From an uncultured Anaeroplasma sp. (GTDB lineage Bacteria; Bacillota_I; Bacilli_A; Acholeplasmatales; Anaeroplasmataceae): a DNA stretch of 64,000 bases. The DNA lies in contig CAMEJG010000001.1 of NCBI GenBank assembly GCA_945919465.1, positions 40,811 through 104,810 of the forward strand. Direction: 5' to 3'. The notes under the pieces are model-generated. The model saw only the letters and a program-made list of their open reading frames with translations, had not been told where the DNA came from and did not search any database. The position numbers were made by a program, and so were the translations under genes. This document shows positions 28,141 through 38,050 of the stretch, piece after piece. Position 1 is the first letter of the stretch. Each line of letters starts with the position of its first letter.

Positions 28141-30570
28141 TTATTTAATAACTATATTAACAATCTTATTAGGAACAACAATAATTTTTACAATATTGTG
28201 TCCTTCAGTATATTTTTTAATCTTTTCGCTAGCTAATGCCATTTTTTCTACCTCATCTTTAGACATTGTAACAGGTACAAAAATAGTATCTCTTAGCTTA
28301 CCATTTACAGATACTGCATAGGTTACATTATTTTCCTTAGTTAATGACTCATCATATGTTGGCCATTTAGAATAAGCAATAGTATCATTATGACCTAGAA
28401 TTTGCCACAATTCTTCACATACATGAGGTGTAACTGGTGATAATAATTGTACTAAGCCTTCAATAAAGCCTTTGTAAATAACCTCTGTTTTATAAGCCTC
28501 ATTAACAAATACCATTAATTGTGAAATACCAGTATTGAAGCTTAAATTTTCAAAATCTTCTGTAACCTTTTTAACAGTTTGATGATAAATTTTTTCTAAT
28601 GAATTATTATAATCATCAGTAAATCTTTTTGTATATTCACTATCAGTAACTAAACGATATACTCTTTCAATAAAACGTCTAGCACCCTCAACACCAGATT
28701 GACTCCATGGCTTTGATGCCTCAAGTGGTCCCATAAACATCTCATATAATCTTAAAGTATCAGCACCATAATCTTTAACAATAGTTGAAGGATTAACTAC
28801 ATATTCAGGGAATCTTTTACCCATTTTAATACCATTAGCTCCTAAAATCATTCCTTGATGAACAAGCTTCTTAAATGGCTCACTAACAGGAGAAATTCCC
28901 TTATTATATAAATATTTATTCCAAATACGTGCATATAATAAATGTCCTACTGCATGTTCTGGTCCACCAATATATAAATCAACTGGCATCCAATGCTTTA
29001 ATAATTCTTTATTCGCAAGCTCATTATTATTATGTGGATCGATATATCTTAAATAATACCAGCTAGAGCCTGCTGAGCCTGGCATAGTAGAGGTTTCACG
29101 TTTACCATGTACTCCATTTTGATTATATTCCTTCCAAGAAACTGCATTTTCAAGTGGAGCCTTACCATTTTTCCCCTTATAATCATCTAGTTCTGGTAAA
29201 ACTAGTGGCAATTCTTCATCAGGTAAAGTATAAACACTACCATCATCACAATGCACTACAGGTACTGGCTCACCCCAGTATCTTTGACGAGCAAAAATCC
29301 ATTCACGGAAGCGGTAATTAGCTTTTCTTCTAGCCACACCCATAGCCTCAAGCTTTAAAGTAATGCCCTCTTTAGCTTCCATAACTGATTTACCTGTAAA
29401 TTCCATAGAATTAATTAAGGTATAATCACCTTGTAAGTATTCATCCTTTTCAAAGGCATGCTCACTAACATCTTTTCCATCAATAACCTGAATCATAGGA
29501 ATATTATGAGCTATTGCATATTCAAAATCTCTTTGATCATGGCTAGGTACTGCCATTACAGCACCAGTACCATAGCTCGCTAAAACGAAATCTCCAATAA
29601 ATAATGGTACTTCTTTACCATTTACTGGGTTAATAGCGTAAAGTCCCTTAAGAATGCAACCACTCTTAGTTTTATTAAGCTCAGTTCTATCTAAATCATT
29701 CTTCTTTAGAGTTTCATCAATATATTTCTTTACCTCTTCTTTATTTTCAATACGAGGCATTAAGCTCTCAACAATCTTTCCATCTGGCGCTAAAACCATA
29801 AATGTAATACCATAGATAGTTTCAATACAGGTTGTATAAATAGAGAATTCTCCACCACCAACTATTTTAAAATCAACCTCAACACCAGTTGATTTTCCAA
29901 TCCAATTTCTTTGCATTTCTTTAGTTGATGCTGGCCAATCAATCTCATCTAAGCCCTTTAATAAATCCTCAGCAAATGCAGGCTGATCAATTACCCATTG
30001 CTTCATATTTTTTCTAACAACAGGGTAGCCTCCACGCTCACTCTTACCATCAATAACCTCATCATTTGATAATACTGTACCTAATTCCTCACACCAATTA
30101 ACTGGCATATCAATATATTTAGCATAACCATCTAAATATAGATTTTTAAATATCCATTGAGTCCAATGATAATAATCAGGATCACTTGTAGCTATACATT
30201 TATCCCAATCATAATCAAAGCCTAACTCCTTTAATTGCTTAGTAAAGGTCTCAATATTTTTCTTTGTAAAACCCTCAGGATGATTTCCAGTTTGAATAGC
30301 ATATTGTTCTGCAGGAAGACCAAATGAATCATAGCCCATTGGATGTAATACATTGTAGCCCTGCATTCTTTTCATTCTTGATACGATATCTGTTGCGGTA
30401 TATCCTTCAGGATGTCCAGCATGTAGCCCTACTCCTGATGGATAAGGAAACATATCTAAAGCATAAAACTTAGGCTTAGAAAAATCCCATACATCTGTTT
30501 TAAAGGTATGATTTTCCTCCCAATATTTTTGCCATTTCTTTTCAATTTCTAAATGATTATATTCACTCAT
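28141..30570 (-). CDS. leuS: Leucyl-tRNA synthetase
   Basis: MFPYPSGVGLHAGHPEGYTATDI (HIGH), KMGKRFPEYV (KMSKS-like), 809 aa. Confidence 0.98.
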   Translation of the reverse strand: MSEYNHLEIEKKWQKYWEENHTFKTDVWDFSKPKFYALDMFPYPSGVGLHAGHPEGYTATDIVSRMKRMQGYNVLHPMGYDSFGLPAEQYAIQTGNHPEGFTKKNIETFTKQLKELGFDYDWDKCIATSDPDYYHWTQWIFKNLYLDGYAKYIDMPVNWCEELGTVLSNDEVIDGKSERGGYPVVRKNMKQWVIDQPAFAEDLLKGLDEIDWPASTKEMQRNWIGKSTGVEVDFKIVGGGEFSIYTTCIETIYGITFMVLAPDGKIVESLMPRIENKEEVKKYIDETLKKNDLDRTELNKTKSGCILKGLYAINPVNGKEVPLFIGDFVLASYGTGAVMAVPSHDQRDFEYAIAHNIPMIQVIDGKDVSEHAFEKDEYLQGDYTLINSMEFTGKSVMEAKEGITLKLEAMGVARRKANYRFREWIFARQRYWGEPVPVVHCDDGSVYTLPDEELPLVLPELDDYKGKNGKAPLENAVSWKEYNQNGVHGKRETSTMPGSAGSSWYYLRYIDPHNNNELANKELLKHWMPVDLYIGGPEHAVGHLLYARIWNKYLYNKGISPVSEPFKKLVHQGMILGANGIKMGKRFPEYVVNPSTIVKDYGADTLRLYEMFMGPLEASKPWSQSGVEGARRFIERVYRLVTDSEYTKRFTDDYNNSLEKIYHQTVKKVTEDFENLSFNTGISQLMVFVNEAYKTEVIYKGFIEGLVQLLSPVTPHVCEELWQILGHNDTIAYSKWPTYDESLTKENNVTYAVSVNGKLRDTIFVPVTMSKDEVEKMALASEKIKKYTEGHNIVKIIVVPNKIVNIVIK

Positions 30571-30716
30571 AAAAATACCAATTATTAATTTATATAAGTA
30601 TAAACTAATAATACTCTCCTTCCTATAAATATTCTAATGCTAAATAAAATTTAACTATTAATAAATAATTTATATTATTTGTGCATAAATACACTTATAC
30701 TATTTTATCACATAAA

Positions 30717-30732
30717 ACTACAAATTTGTAGT
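30717..30732. promoter_or_regulatory. 16-bp perfect palindrome upstream of leuS
   Basis: ACTACAAATTTGTAGT equals its own reverse complement. Confidence 0.5.
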
Positions 30733-30827
30733 ATTTTAAAAAATCTAATTAATTTTATTCACTAATTTAATCTATTTTTTTATCATTAACAATATATAAT
30801 TACTAACAACACTTATATATACAAAAA

Positions 30828-30851
30828 AATCCCCACCCATAAGTAGGGATT
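30828..30851 (-). terminator. Terminator after the 140-aa membrane protein gene
   Basis: AATCCC...GGGATT stem followed by a T-run on the minus strand. Confidence 0.65.
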
Positions 30852-30881
30852 GAAGCTAATACAAAAACGATAACAAGACTA

Positions 30882-31304
30882 TTATCTTACATTAGGAATA
30901 AATTTAGGTCCATTTTTATCCTTATTCTTTTTAATAGCTCTCTTATTAAGAAAATAACAAATAATTTTAGCAATTATATTTAATACTATTAGAATAATCC
31001 AATAAATATAAGGAAGAGTTTCATAATAATTAACATATTTTATAAAATAATGACAAAATATTGCAATAACAGTAAGAGATGCCATAAAGGCTAGCTTATA
31101 GGTGTTAAATTCATATTTTTTATCTATAAATAGCTTAATCATGACTCCTAAAAGTCCAATAATACCAAATCCCATAACAAAATATAATGTCATTTGATAG
31201 AATGCTTGATTTAAGCTCCATAATATACTAAATATTCCTAAAAATATTATGGATAAAGCTATTATAATTATAACTGCTATATCAACAATTCTTGTTTTTT
31301 TCAT
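30882..31304 (-). CDS. Hypothetical membrane protein (4 TM)
   Basis: 140 aa; RBS AAGGA. Confidence 0.65.
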   Translation of the reverse strand: MKKTRIVDIAVIIIIALSIIFLGIFSILWSLNQAFYQMTLYFVMGFGIIGLLGVMIKLFIDKKYEFNTYKLAFMASLTVIAIFCHYFIKYVNYYETLPYIYWIILIVLNIIAKIICYFLNKRAIKKNKDKNGPKFIPNVR

Positions 31305-31460
31305 AAAAAATCCTTTCTATTATCTCTGATACTTAATATTTTATCATAAAAAATTATGTATGTATATTAATAATATCTTTTGCCAACCTTAGCTATTGAT
31401 TTTTTCTAAAAAAAAGATGAGATTAGATTAGTAATCCCATCTTAATTATCTAAATAATTA

Positions 31461-32873
31461 TTAGAATCCAAAGAATTCCTTTGCGTTATTATAACAAACA
31501 TCCTCAACAATTTGACCTAATGTTTCTAATTCAGAAGCTGGATATTGTCCAGATTCAACTAAATTACCAAGCATTTGGCATAAAATACGTCTATAATATT
31601 CATGTCTTGGATAAGCTAAGAAGCTACGAGAATCTGTTAACATACCAACAGATTGAGCAACAAGACCAACCTGCATTAATGTTTCAAGATTTTGTCTCAT
31701 ACCATCTTGTTGATCTAAGAACCACCAAGCAGTACCAACTTGAACTCTACCCTTAATTCCTTCCTTTTGGAAGCATCCAGATAATACTGTTAAAGCATAA
31801 TTATCTCTTGGATTTAAGCAATATAAAATAGTCTTAGGTAATTCATCAGTTTCATCTAATGCACCTAATAATTGAGATAATTTTTCCATATAATTTTGGT
31901 CTTCAATCGCATCAAAGCCAGTATCTGGTCCAATTTTCTTTAACATAGATTTAGAGTTATTACGTAAAGCTCCAATATGATATTGTTGAACCCATCCACG
32001 CTTATTATATTCCTTACCTAAGAATACTAATATATAGCCCTTATAAATATCCTCTTCTAAAGAAGAAATAGGCTCATGATTCATACCCTTTAAGAATACC
32101 TTATTAGCTTCTTCATAAGTAGCTGGTGTGTAATGAACAACATCAAGTGCGTGATCTGATAAACGAGAACCCATTTCATGGAAGAAATCAATTCTTTCAG
32201 ATAAGGCCTTACATAAATCATTTAATGATTCAATCTTATAGCCAACAACAGAAGCTAATTGATTAACCCAAGATTCAAACCAAGATAATTCAACATTAAT
32301 AGCCTTATCAGGACGGAATGCAGGACGAACATGTACCTTTAAAGTACTATCTGCATTCATCTTTTTATGCCACTCTAATGAATCAACAGGATCATCAGTA
32401 GTACAAACAGTATCAACCTTAAATTTATACATCATTTCTCTTGCAGTAAGAGTTTCTAGCTTCTTATTAGCTTCATTCCAAATCTTATCAGCATTTTCTT
32501 TATTAATGATATCATAAATGTCAAAATATCTTCTCATTTCTAGATGAGACCAATGATATAATGGATTTCCTACAAAATAAGGCATAGATTCAACGAATTG
32601 CATATATTTCTTATAGTCATCATCTGGACCAGAAATACTATCCTCTTCATAGCCTCTAGCACGAAGGCTTCTCCACTTATAATGATCTCCATAACGATCA
32701 CCAGCACCTAACCAAGCCTCAGCTAAATTACGGAATTTCTTATCCTCATAAATTTCTTTTGGCTGTAAGTGACAATGATAATCAATAATAGGCATCTTTT
32801 TTGCATGCTCATGATATAGCTTCTTTGCGGTTTCTGTTGTTAATAAGAAATCGTCATCCATAAATTCTTTCAT
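31461..32873 (-). CDS. uxaC: Glucuronate/galacturonate isomerase
   Basis: IIDYHCHLQPKEIYED, VDTVCTTDDPVDSLEWH, GTAWWFLDQQDGMRQ. Confidence 0.96.
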   Translation of the reverse strand: MKEFMDDDFLLTTETAKKLYHEHAKKMPIIDYHCHLQPKEIYEDKKFRNLAEAWLGAGDRYGDHYKWRSLRARGYEEDSISGPDDDYKKYMQFVESMPYFVGNPLYHWSHLEMRRYFDIYDIINKENADKIWNEANKKLETLTAREMMYKFKVDTVCTTDDPVDSLEWHKKMNADSTLKVHVRPAFRPDKAINVELSWFESWVNQLASVVGYKIESLNDLCKALSERIDFFHEMGSRLSDHALDVVHYTPATYEEANKVFLKGMNHEPISSLEEDIYKGYILVFLGKEYNKRGWVQQYHIGALRNNSKSMLKKIGPDTGFDAIEDQNYMEKLSQLLGALDETDELPKTILYCLNPRDNYALTVLSGCFQKEGIKGRVQVGTAWWFLDQQDGMRQNLETLMQVGLVAQSVGMLTDSRSFLAYPRHEYYRRILCQMLGNLVESGQYPASELETLGQIVEDVCYNNAKEFFGF

Positions 32874-32899
32874 AACTTATATACCTCTTCTATATTTTA

Positions 32900-34378
32900 T
32901 TATAATACTACTCCATCCTTGAAAATGGAAATCTCTCTAAAGTTATTAATTTCATTCTTAGTTTGCTTTTTACCTGATGCAATATCACAAATTAAATCAA
33001 TGAAATTTTCAAGTAATTGATTCATATCAAGCTTATCAACTAAATCACCAGCATTAAAATCAATCCAATTACTCTTTTTAGTAGCCATTTGAGTATTTGT
33101 TGCTACCTTAACAGTAGGTACAAATCCACCAAATGGAGTACCACGTCCAGTAGTAAATAATACCATTTGACAGCCACTACAAGCAAGAGTAGTAACCGCA
33201 CATAAATCATTACCTGGAGTACATAATAAATTTAATCCCTTAGAATTAATTCTATCACCCATAGCTAAAACATCATTAACCTTAGATGCTCCACCCTTTT
33301 GAGTACAGCCTAATGATTTATCCTCAAGTGTCGTGATACCACCAGCCTTATTACCTGGAGATGGATTATCATAAATAACTTGGTGATGATTTTGGAAATA
33401 AACCTTAAAATCATTAATTAGCTTAACAATCTTATTAAATGTTTCTTCATCCTTAGCACGAGCCATTAATAGCTTTTCAGCACCAAACATTTCAGGCACT
33501 TCACCTAATACAGTTGCTGCATCATTAATGGATAAGAAATCAGAAAATCTTCCTAATAATGGATTAGCAGTAATACCTGACATACCATCAGAACCACCAC
33601 ATTTTAGACCAATTCTTAAAACTGAAAGAGGCTTAGTAACTCTCTTATCATTTTTCATTTGATCATATAATTCCTTTAATAGCTCAACTCCAACAGAAAC
33701 CTCATCTTCAACCTCTTGAGAAACTAAGAATCTAGTACGAGACTCATCATAAGCTCCTAAAGTATCCTTAAATGTAGAAACAAGGTTCTCCTCACATCCA
33801 AGACCTAATACTAAAACACCACCAGCATTTGGATGCTTTACCATGTCTTGTAATAGAGTACGAGTTAATACTAAATCACCACCCATTTGTGAACAACCAA
33901 ACGGATGTTGGAAGGTATAAACACCATCAATTCCTGTAGTATCATATTTAGCTTTAAATTCTTCAATTATTTTATTAGCCATACCAGAAACACAGCCAAC
34001 AGTTTGAATAATCCAAAGCTCATTTCTAATACCATATTCACCTGTAGAACGCTCATAAACCTCTACAGTTCTATCAGACTTATAGCCTAAAACCTCTGGA
34101 TAATTAGGCTTATATTCATAAGAAATAACATCATCAAGATTAGTTGCAACATTATGAGTATGAACATGTTCACCTTTTTTGATATCTTTTGTTGCATGTC
34201 CAATAGGATTGCCATACTTAATTACATCCTCACCTGCTTTAATATCCTTTAAAGCAACCTTATGAGCTTGAGGAATATCATCTAATAATGTTACTCCCTC
34301 AACAACCTCACCCTTAGTATGAGGTCTTAAGCATACAGCAACATTATCAAATTCATTAATGATAATATAATCTTTCAT
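32900..34378 (-). CDS. uxaA: Altronate dehydratase
   Basis: N-terminal SAF-like KEDIKAG region, QHPFGCSQMGGD, LKCGGSDGMSGITANP. Confidence 0.95.
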   Translation of the reverse strand: MKDYIIINEFDNVAVCLRPHTKGEVVEGVTLLDDIPQAHKVALKDIKAGEDVIKYGNPIGHATKDIKKGEHVHTHNVATNLDDVISYEYKPNYPEVLGYKSDRTVEVYERSTGEYGIRNELWIIQTVGCVSGMANKIIEEFKAKYDTTGIDGVYTFQHPFGCSQMGGDLVLTRTLLQDMVKHPNAGGVLVLGLGCEENLVSTFKDTLGAYDESRTRFLVSQEVEDEVSVGVELLKELYDQMKNDKRVTKPLSVLRIGLKCGGSDGMSGITANPLLGRFSDFLSINDAATVLGEVPEMFGAEKLLMARAKDEETFNKIVKLINDFKVYFQNHHQVIYDNPSPGNKAGGITTLEDKSLGCTQKGGASKVNDVLAMGDRINSKGLNLLCTPGNDLCAVTTLACSGCQMVLFTTGRGTPFGGFVPTVKVATNTQMATKKSNWIDFNAGDLVDKLDMNQLLENFIDLICDIASGKKQTKNEINNFREISIFKDGVVL

Positions 34379-34389
34379 TTAACCACCTA

Positions 34390-35886
34390 TTATTTAACGA
34401 TAGCCTTAATAGCTTCTCTCATAGTCATTGTTTGTTGAAGATATAAAGCCTCAGTAACAAAATCAGTTACACCTGGAATAGTATTTAAATCCTTACCCCA
34501 ATGAGCGCTCCAGCCTAAAACAGTAGAAACAAGCTTACGAGCACCTTCCTTAGTACCATCATATTCATTCCATAAATTCTTAAAGTTTTCAATATGCTTA
34601 GGGTCATCATTTAATGCGATAGCTTGATTATCACAAATAGGACGAACACCCTTATAGAATGTCATTAATGCAGCTAAAGAGAATAATGCATGCTTAGGCA
34701 TAACACCCTTTTCAAGATTTTGTAATACTGTAGGTAATACTCTCTCTTTATATTTTGAACAAGAATTTAATGCAATACTCATTAATTCATGACGAACATA
34801 TGGATTCATATATCTTTCTAATACTGAATTAGAATATGCAACCATTTGATCATGAGGAATATCAATTGTAGGAATAACCTCATCAAAGATAAATTCTCTT
34901 ACAAACTTACCTAATTCAGCATCCTCAATAGTTTCACGAACTGTATCAATACCAGATAAATAAGAAACTGGTACTAATGTAGTATGGCTACCATTTAAAA
35001 TCTTAACCTTTCTTTGCTTATAAGGAACGATTGAATCAACAAATAATACATTTAATCCAGCCTTATCACATGGGAATTTAGATTTTAATTCCTCTAGATT
35101 TTTCTTAGCACATTCAGGGCATGGAACTGATTGAGCATCAATACACCATAAATGGAAGATTTCACCAACAACCATATTTTGATCTTGATAGCCTAAATCT
35201 AATTGGAATGCTTCTGCATCATTTCTAGGATAACCTGGAACAATTCTATCAACTAAAGTGTTATAATACTTATTTTCAGTTTCAACCCAATTAATAAATT
35301 CAGGGTCCATATTTCTATGCTTAGCTAATTTAACTAAAGTCTCCTTTAAAGTAGCTCCATTATGATCAATTAATTCACAAGGAATAATATATAATCCCTT
35401 CTTATGAGCTAAATATCTTTTTTCTAAGAATGCTAAAAGCTTTCCTGGATAGCTTGTTGGACACTTACTAAAATCAGTATCATTAGGATCAAAAGTGATA
35501 CCAGCCTCAGTAGTATTAGAAATAACAAATTCTAAATCATCACTTAATGCATAAGATAAATACTTATCATATTCATCAAATGGATTAATAAAATCCTGTA
35601 AGCAGTTAATAACCTCATGTTCTCTTACTGCCTTACCATTTTGTAAGCCTTGTAAATATAATGTATATAAACCATCAGCCTCATTTAATTCCTTACAACG
35701 ACCAAATGGCATAGGTTGTACAACTACTACTCCTCCATCGAAGACATTAGCCTTGTTCATTGAATTAATAATCCAATCAACAAATGCACGAAGGAAATTT
35801 CCTTCACCAAATTGCATAACCTTAACTTTCATATCTTTTTTCTTATTTGCTACATTAATAGCAGGTAATGCCTTTACATTTTCCAC
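34390..35886 (-). CDS. uxaB: Tagaturonate reductase
   Basis: VMQFGEGNFLRAFVDWIINSMN, ISNTTEAGI, KVKILNGSHTTLVPVSYLSGI. Confidence 0.95.
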   Translation of the reverse strand: MENVKALPAINVANKKKDMKVKVMQFGEGNFLRAFVDWIINSMNKANVFDGGVVVVQPMPFGRCKELNEADGLYTLYLQGLQNGKAVREHEVINCLQDFINPFDEYDKYLSYALSDDLEFVISNTTEAGITFDPNDTDFSKCPTSYPGKLLAFLEKRYLAHKKGLYIIPCELIDHNGATLKETLVKLAKHRNMDPEFINWVETENKYYNTLVDRIVPGYPRNDAEAFQLDLGYQDQNMVVGEIFHLWCIDAQSVPCPECAKKNLEELKSKFPCDKAGLNVLFVDSIVPYKQRKVKILNGSHTTLVPVSYLSGIDTVRETIEDAELGKFVREFIFDEVIPTIDIPHDQMVAYSNSVLERYMNPYVRHELMSIALNSCSKYKERVLPTVLQNLEKGVMPKHALFSLAALMTFYKGVRPICDNQAIALNDDPKHIENFKNLWNEYDGTKEGARKLVSTVLGWSAHWGKDLNTIPGVTDFVTEALYLQQTMTMREAIKAIVK

Positions 35887-35939
35887 AATATTTTACCTCC
35901 ATCTGCACTAATTGTGAATGTGCAATCTTATACAGAATA

Positions 35940-35968
35940 ATTTTAACACTTAATTAAATAATAGTCAA
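35940..35968 (-). promoter_or_regulatory. Sigma-A-type promoter of the uxaBAC operon
   Basis: TTGACT, 17-nt spacer, TAAAAT on the minus strand. Confidence 0.75.
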
Positions 35969-35976
35969 ATAAATCT

Positions 35977-35990
35977 AACAAGCGTTTTTA
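35977..35990. promoter_or_regulatory. Candidate cre (CcpA) site upstream of uxaB
   Basis: TAAAAACGCTTGTT matches TGWAARCGYTWNCW at 12/14 positions. Confidence 0.5.
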
Positions 35991-36084
35991 TTATTTTAAA
36001 TATCTAAAAATAATTCTTTTTAAATTGTAATAAATATGAATATTCATCAATATTTTCTTCGATAAATTTATTCAGAGATTATTC

Positions 36085-36113
36085 TTTTATTGTTTTTACA
36101 ACAAACAATAAAA
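36085..36113. promoter_or_regulatory. 11-bp perfect inverted repeat upstream of uxaB
   Basis: TTTTATTGTTT-7 nt-AAACAATAAAA. Confidence 0.45.
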
Positions 36114-36304
36114 TTATAAATAATGAATTTAAATAATTATTTCCACTAATGTAGTTAATTAATATAGATTCAAATTATAAAAGATTTTAATTTCTTAATA
36201 AAATTTATAAATAATTTAATTTATTTTTTCTTCATCCCATTAACCTCATTTATAAATTTTACAATAAATATTATATGAAAACAAATAAAAAGGGATCTCC
36301 CCTT

Positions 36305-36784
36305 TTATTTATGATAGCTTTCATTATTATTAATTTTAAAAGCTCTATAAACTTGTTCTAACAAAATAACCTGCATCAATTGATGGGGAAAAGTCATTTT
36401 AGAAAAGCATAAATGATAATCAGCATTATTTAATACTTCTTTATCTAAACCCAAAGATCCACCAATAATAAAAGAAATATTAGCATTATGATAACTAAAA
36501 ATATCTAACATTTTTTTAGCTAAACCTTCACTAGAAACCATTTCTCCCTTTAAATCTAATACTATTTTATAGGAATTATTAGGAATTACCTTTAAAAGCT
36601 TAGCACCTTCCTTAGATTTTACCATTTCTATTTCTTTATCACTAGGATTATTAACAATACTTTCATCCTCTACACTAATAAATTCAACCTTACTGAATTT
36701 AGAAATTCTTTTGCTATATTCATTTATAGCATCCTTTAAATATTTTTCTTTAATATTACCAACACTAATAATACTTATTTTCAT
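36305..36784 (-). CDS. rlmH: 23S rRNA pseudouridine-1915 N3-methyltransferase RlmH
   Basis: MKISIISVGNIKEKYL, FIIGGSLGL, LSKMTFPHQLMQVILLEQVYRAFKI. Confidence 0.96.
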   Translation of the reverse strand: MKISIISVGNIKEKYLKDAINEYSKRISKFSKVEFISVEDESIVNNPSDKEIEMVKSKEGAKLLKVIPNNSYKIVLDLKGEMVSSEGLAKKMLDIFSYHNANISFIIGGSLGLDKEVLNNADYHLCFSKMTFPHQLMQVILLEQVYRAFKINNNESYHK

Positions 36785-37617
36785 ATTTCATACTCCAAAG
36801 ATGGTCTAGGAGCTAATATAACAAAATTCACTCCCTCAGTTATTATTCCGTATTCTTCTAAAACCTTAATTCTAGTAAATTCTACAATTTGAGATAAATT
36901 ACACTCCTGTGATATATGAGCATGCATTACAAGCTTCGTATCAGGCCCCATTATATGAGCTAATGTAACCATAGAATCCACATTAGATAAATGACCATGA
37001 TCAGATAATATTCTTATTTTAAGGGGATAGGGTCTTGCTGAATGCATTAATATTTCAGGATCATGATTACTTTCTAATATATAACCACAAGCATTAGAAA
37101 TATATGGATAAATATCCTGATGAACATAACCTGTATCTGTAATATATACAAATCTTTTATTATCAAAATTAAAAGAAAAGCCTATTGTTTCTTTAGCATC
37201 ATGAAATAATGGAAGAGGAATAATATCACAATTATTTAAGATAAAATGCTCATAATATAATGAATTTTCTAACCTATTTATTATATATATATAATTATTA
37301 TTTAATTTTTCATCTAATAAATAAGCTAAATTCTCTTTCTTATGAGACATATAATTTTCTCTAATAGCCTCAAAAGTTCCTAAAGACATATAAATTTTAA
37401 TATTATTATTTAAAAAAGAGTTTAATGATTTAATATGATCTATATGCTCATGAGTAATAAATAAAGCATTAATATCATTTATAGATAAACCCATATTAAA
37501 TAAATTACTATCAATTTCCTTTTTAGTTATTCCACAATCAATTAATATATTCAAATTATCAAATCTTAAAATGGTACAGTTACCTGATGAACCACTAGAA
37601 AAAACCTTAACCTTCAT
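36781..37617 (-). CDS. MBL-fold hydrolase, YycJ/WalJ family
   Basis: VKVFSSGSSGNCTIL, ALFITHEHIDHIKSL; ATGA overlap with rlmH. Confidence 0.92.
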   Translation of the reverse strand: MKVKVFSSGSSGNCTILRFDNLNILIDCGITKKEIDSNLFNMGLSINDINALFITHEHIDHIKSLNSFLNNNIKIYMSLGTFEAIRENYMSHKKENLAYLLDEKLNNNYIYIINRLENSLYYEHFILNNCDIIPLPLFHDAKETIGFSFNFDNKRFVYITDTGYVHQDIYPYISNACGYILESNHDPEILMHSARPYPLKIRILSDHGHLSNVDSMVTLAHIMGPDTKLVMHAHISQECNLSQIVEFTRIKVLEEYGIITEGVNFVILAPRPSLEYEI

Positions 37618-37673
37618 AATGACCTCACAACGAAGTCATTATATCAATAAAATAAAAATAAGTAAAGAAAAAA

Positions 37674-37689
37674 GCCTTCTTAAGAAGGC
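37674..37689 (-). terminator. Terminator after the microprotein gene
   Basis: GCCTTCTTAAGAAGGC palindrome followed by TTTTTT on the minus strand. Confidence 0.8.
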
Positions 37690-37695
37690 AAAAAG

Positions 37696-37794
37696 CTAAA
37701 CTAACCAGGAGGTACCAATAATAACTAACAAAATAAACAATACAAGGATAAGAGCATATCCATATTCTCCACATCCACCACTAGATTGGCCCAT
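37696..37794 (-). CDS. YjcZ-like 32-aa microprotein (absent from ORF track)
   Basis: MGQSSGGCGEYGYALILVLFILLVIIGTSWLV; RBS GGAAGGAGGTG; own terminator. Confidence 0.8.
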   Translation of the reverse strand: MGQSSGGCGEYGYALILVLFILLVIIGTSWLV

Positions 37795-37973
37795 ACTCTA
37801 CACCTCCTTCCACCTTCACCTTATTTTATGAAACATCAATAAATAAAAATAAGTATAAAGCCCAACAATATGGAAAAAAATAAATTTGAGATTATTAAAT
37901 CTAAAATTTTAATTATAAATTAATCAATTTATTTCTTTATATGAAAATAAAATCTTCAAAAAAAATTTTTTAA

Positions 37974-38002
37974 TTGCTTTTTATTATCATTAATGTTATG
38001 AT
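37974..38002 (+). promoter_or_regulatory. Promoter of the tandem lipoprotein genes
   Basis: TTGCTT, 17-nt spacer, TATGAT. Confidence 0.6.
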
Positions 38003-38050
38003 ATTATGTGCTATATGTAAATTTTATAGAGAAGGGGTTTTGTTGTTAAT

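Noticed and set aside
30571-30881. T-box leader for leuS
   Set aside because: No GGTGG-type T-box sequence or specifier stem recognised in the AT-rich leader.
24988-34090. ORFs 24988..25170, 31481..31756 and 33905..34090 on the plus strand
   Set aside because: Antisense to sufS/sufD, uxaC and uxaA; no independent support.
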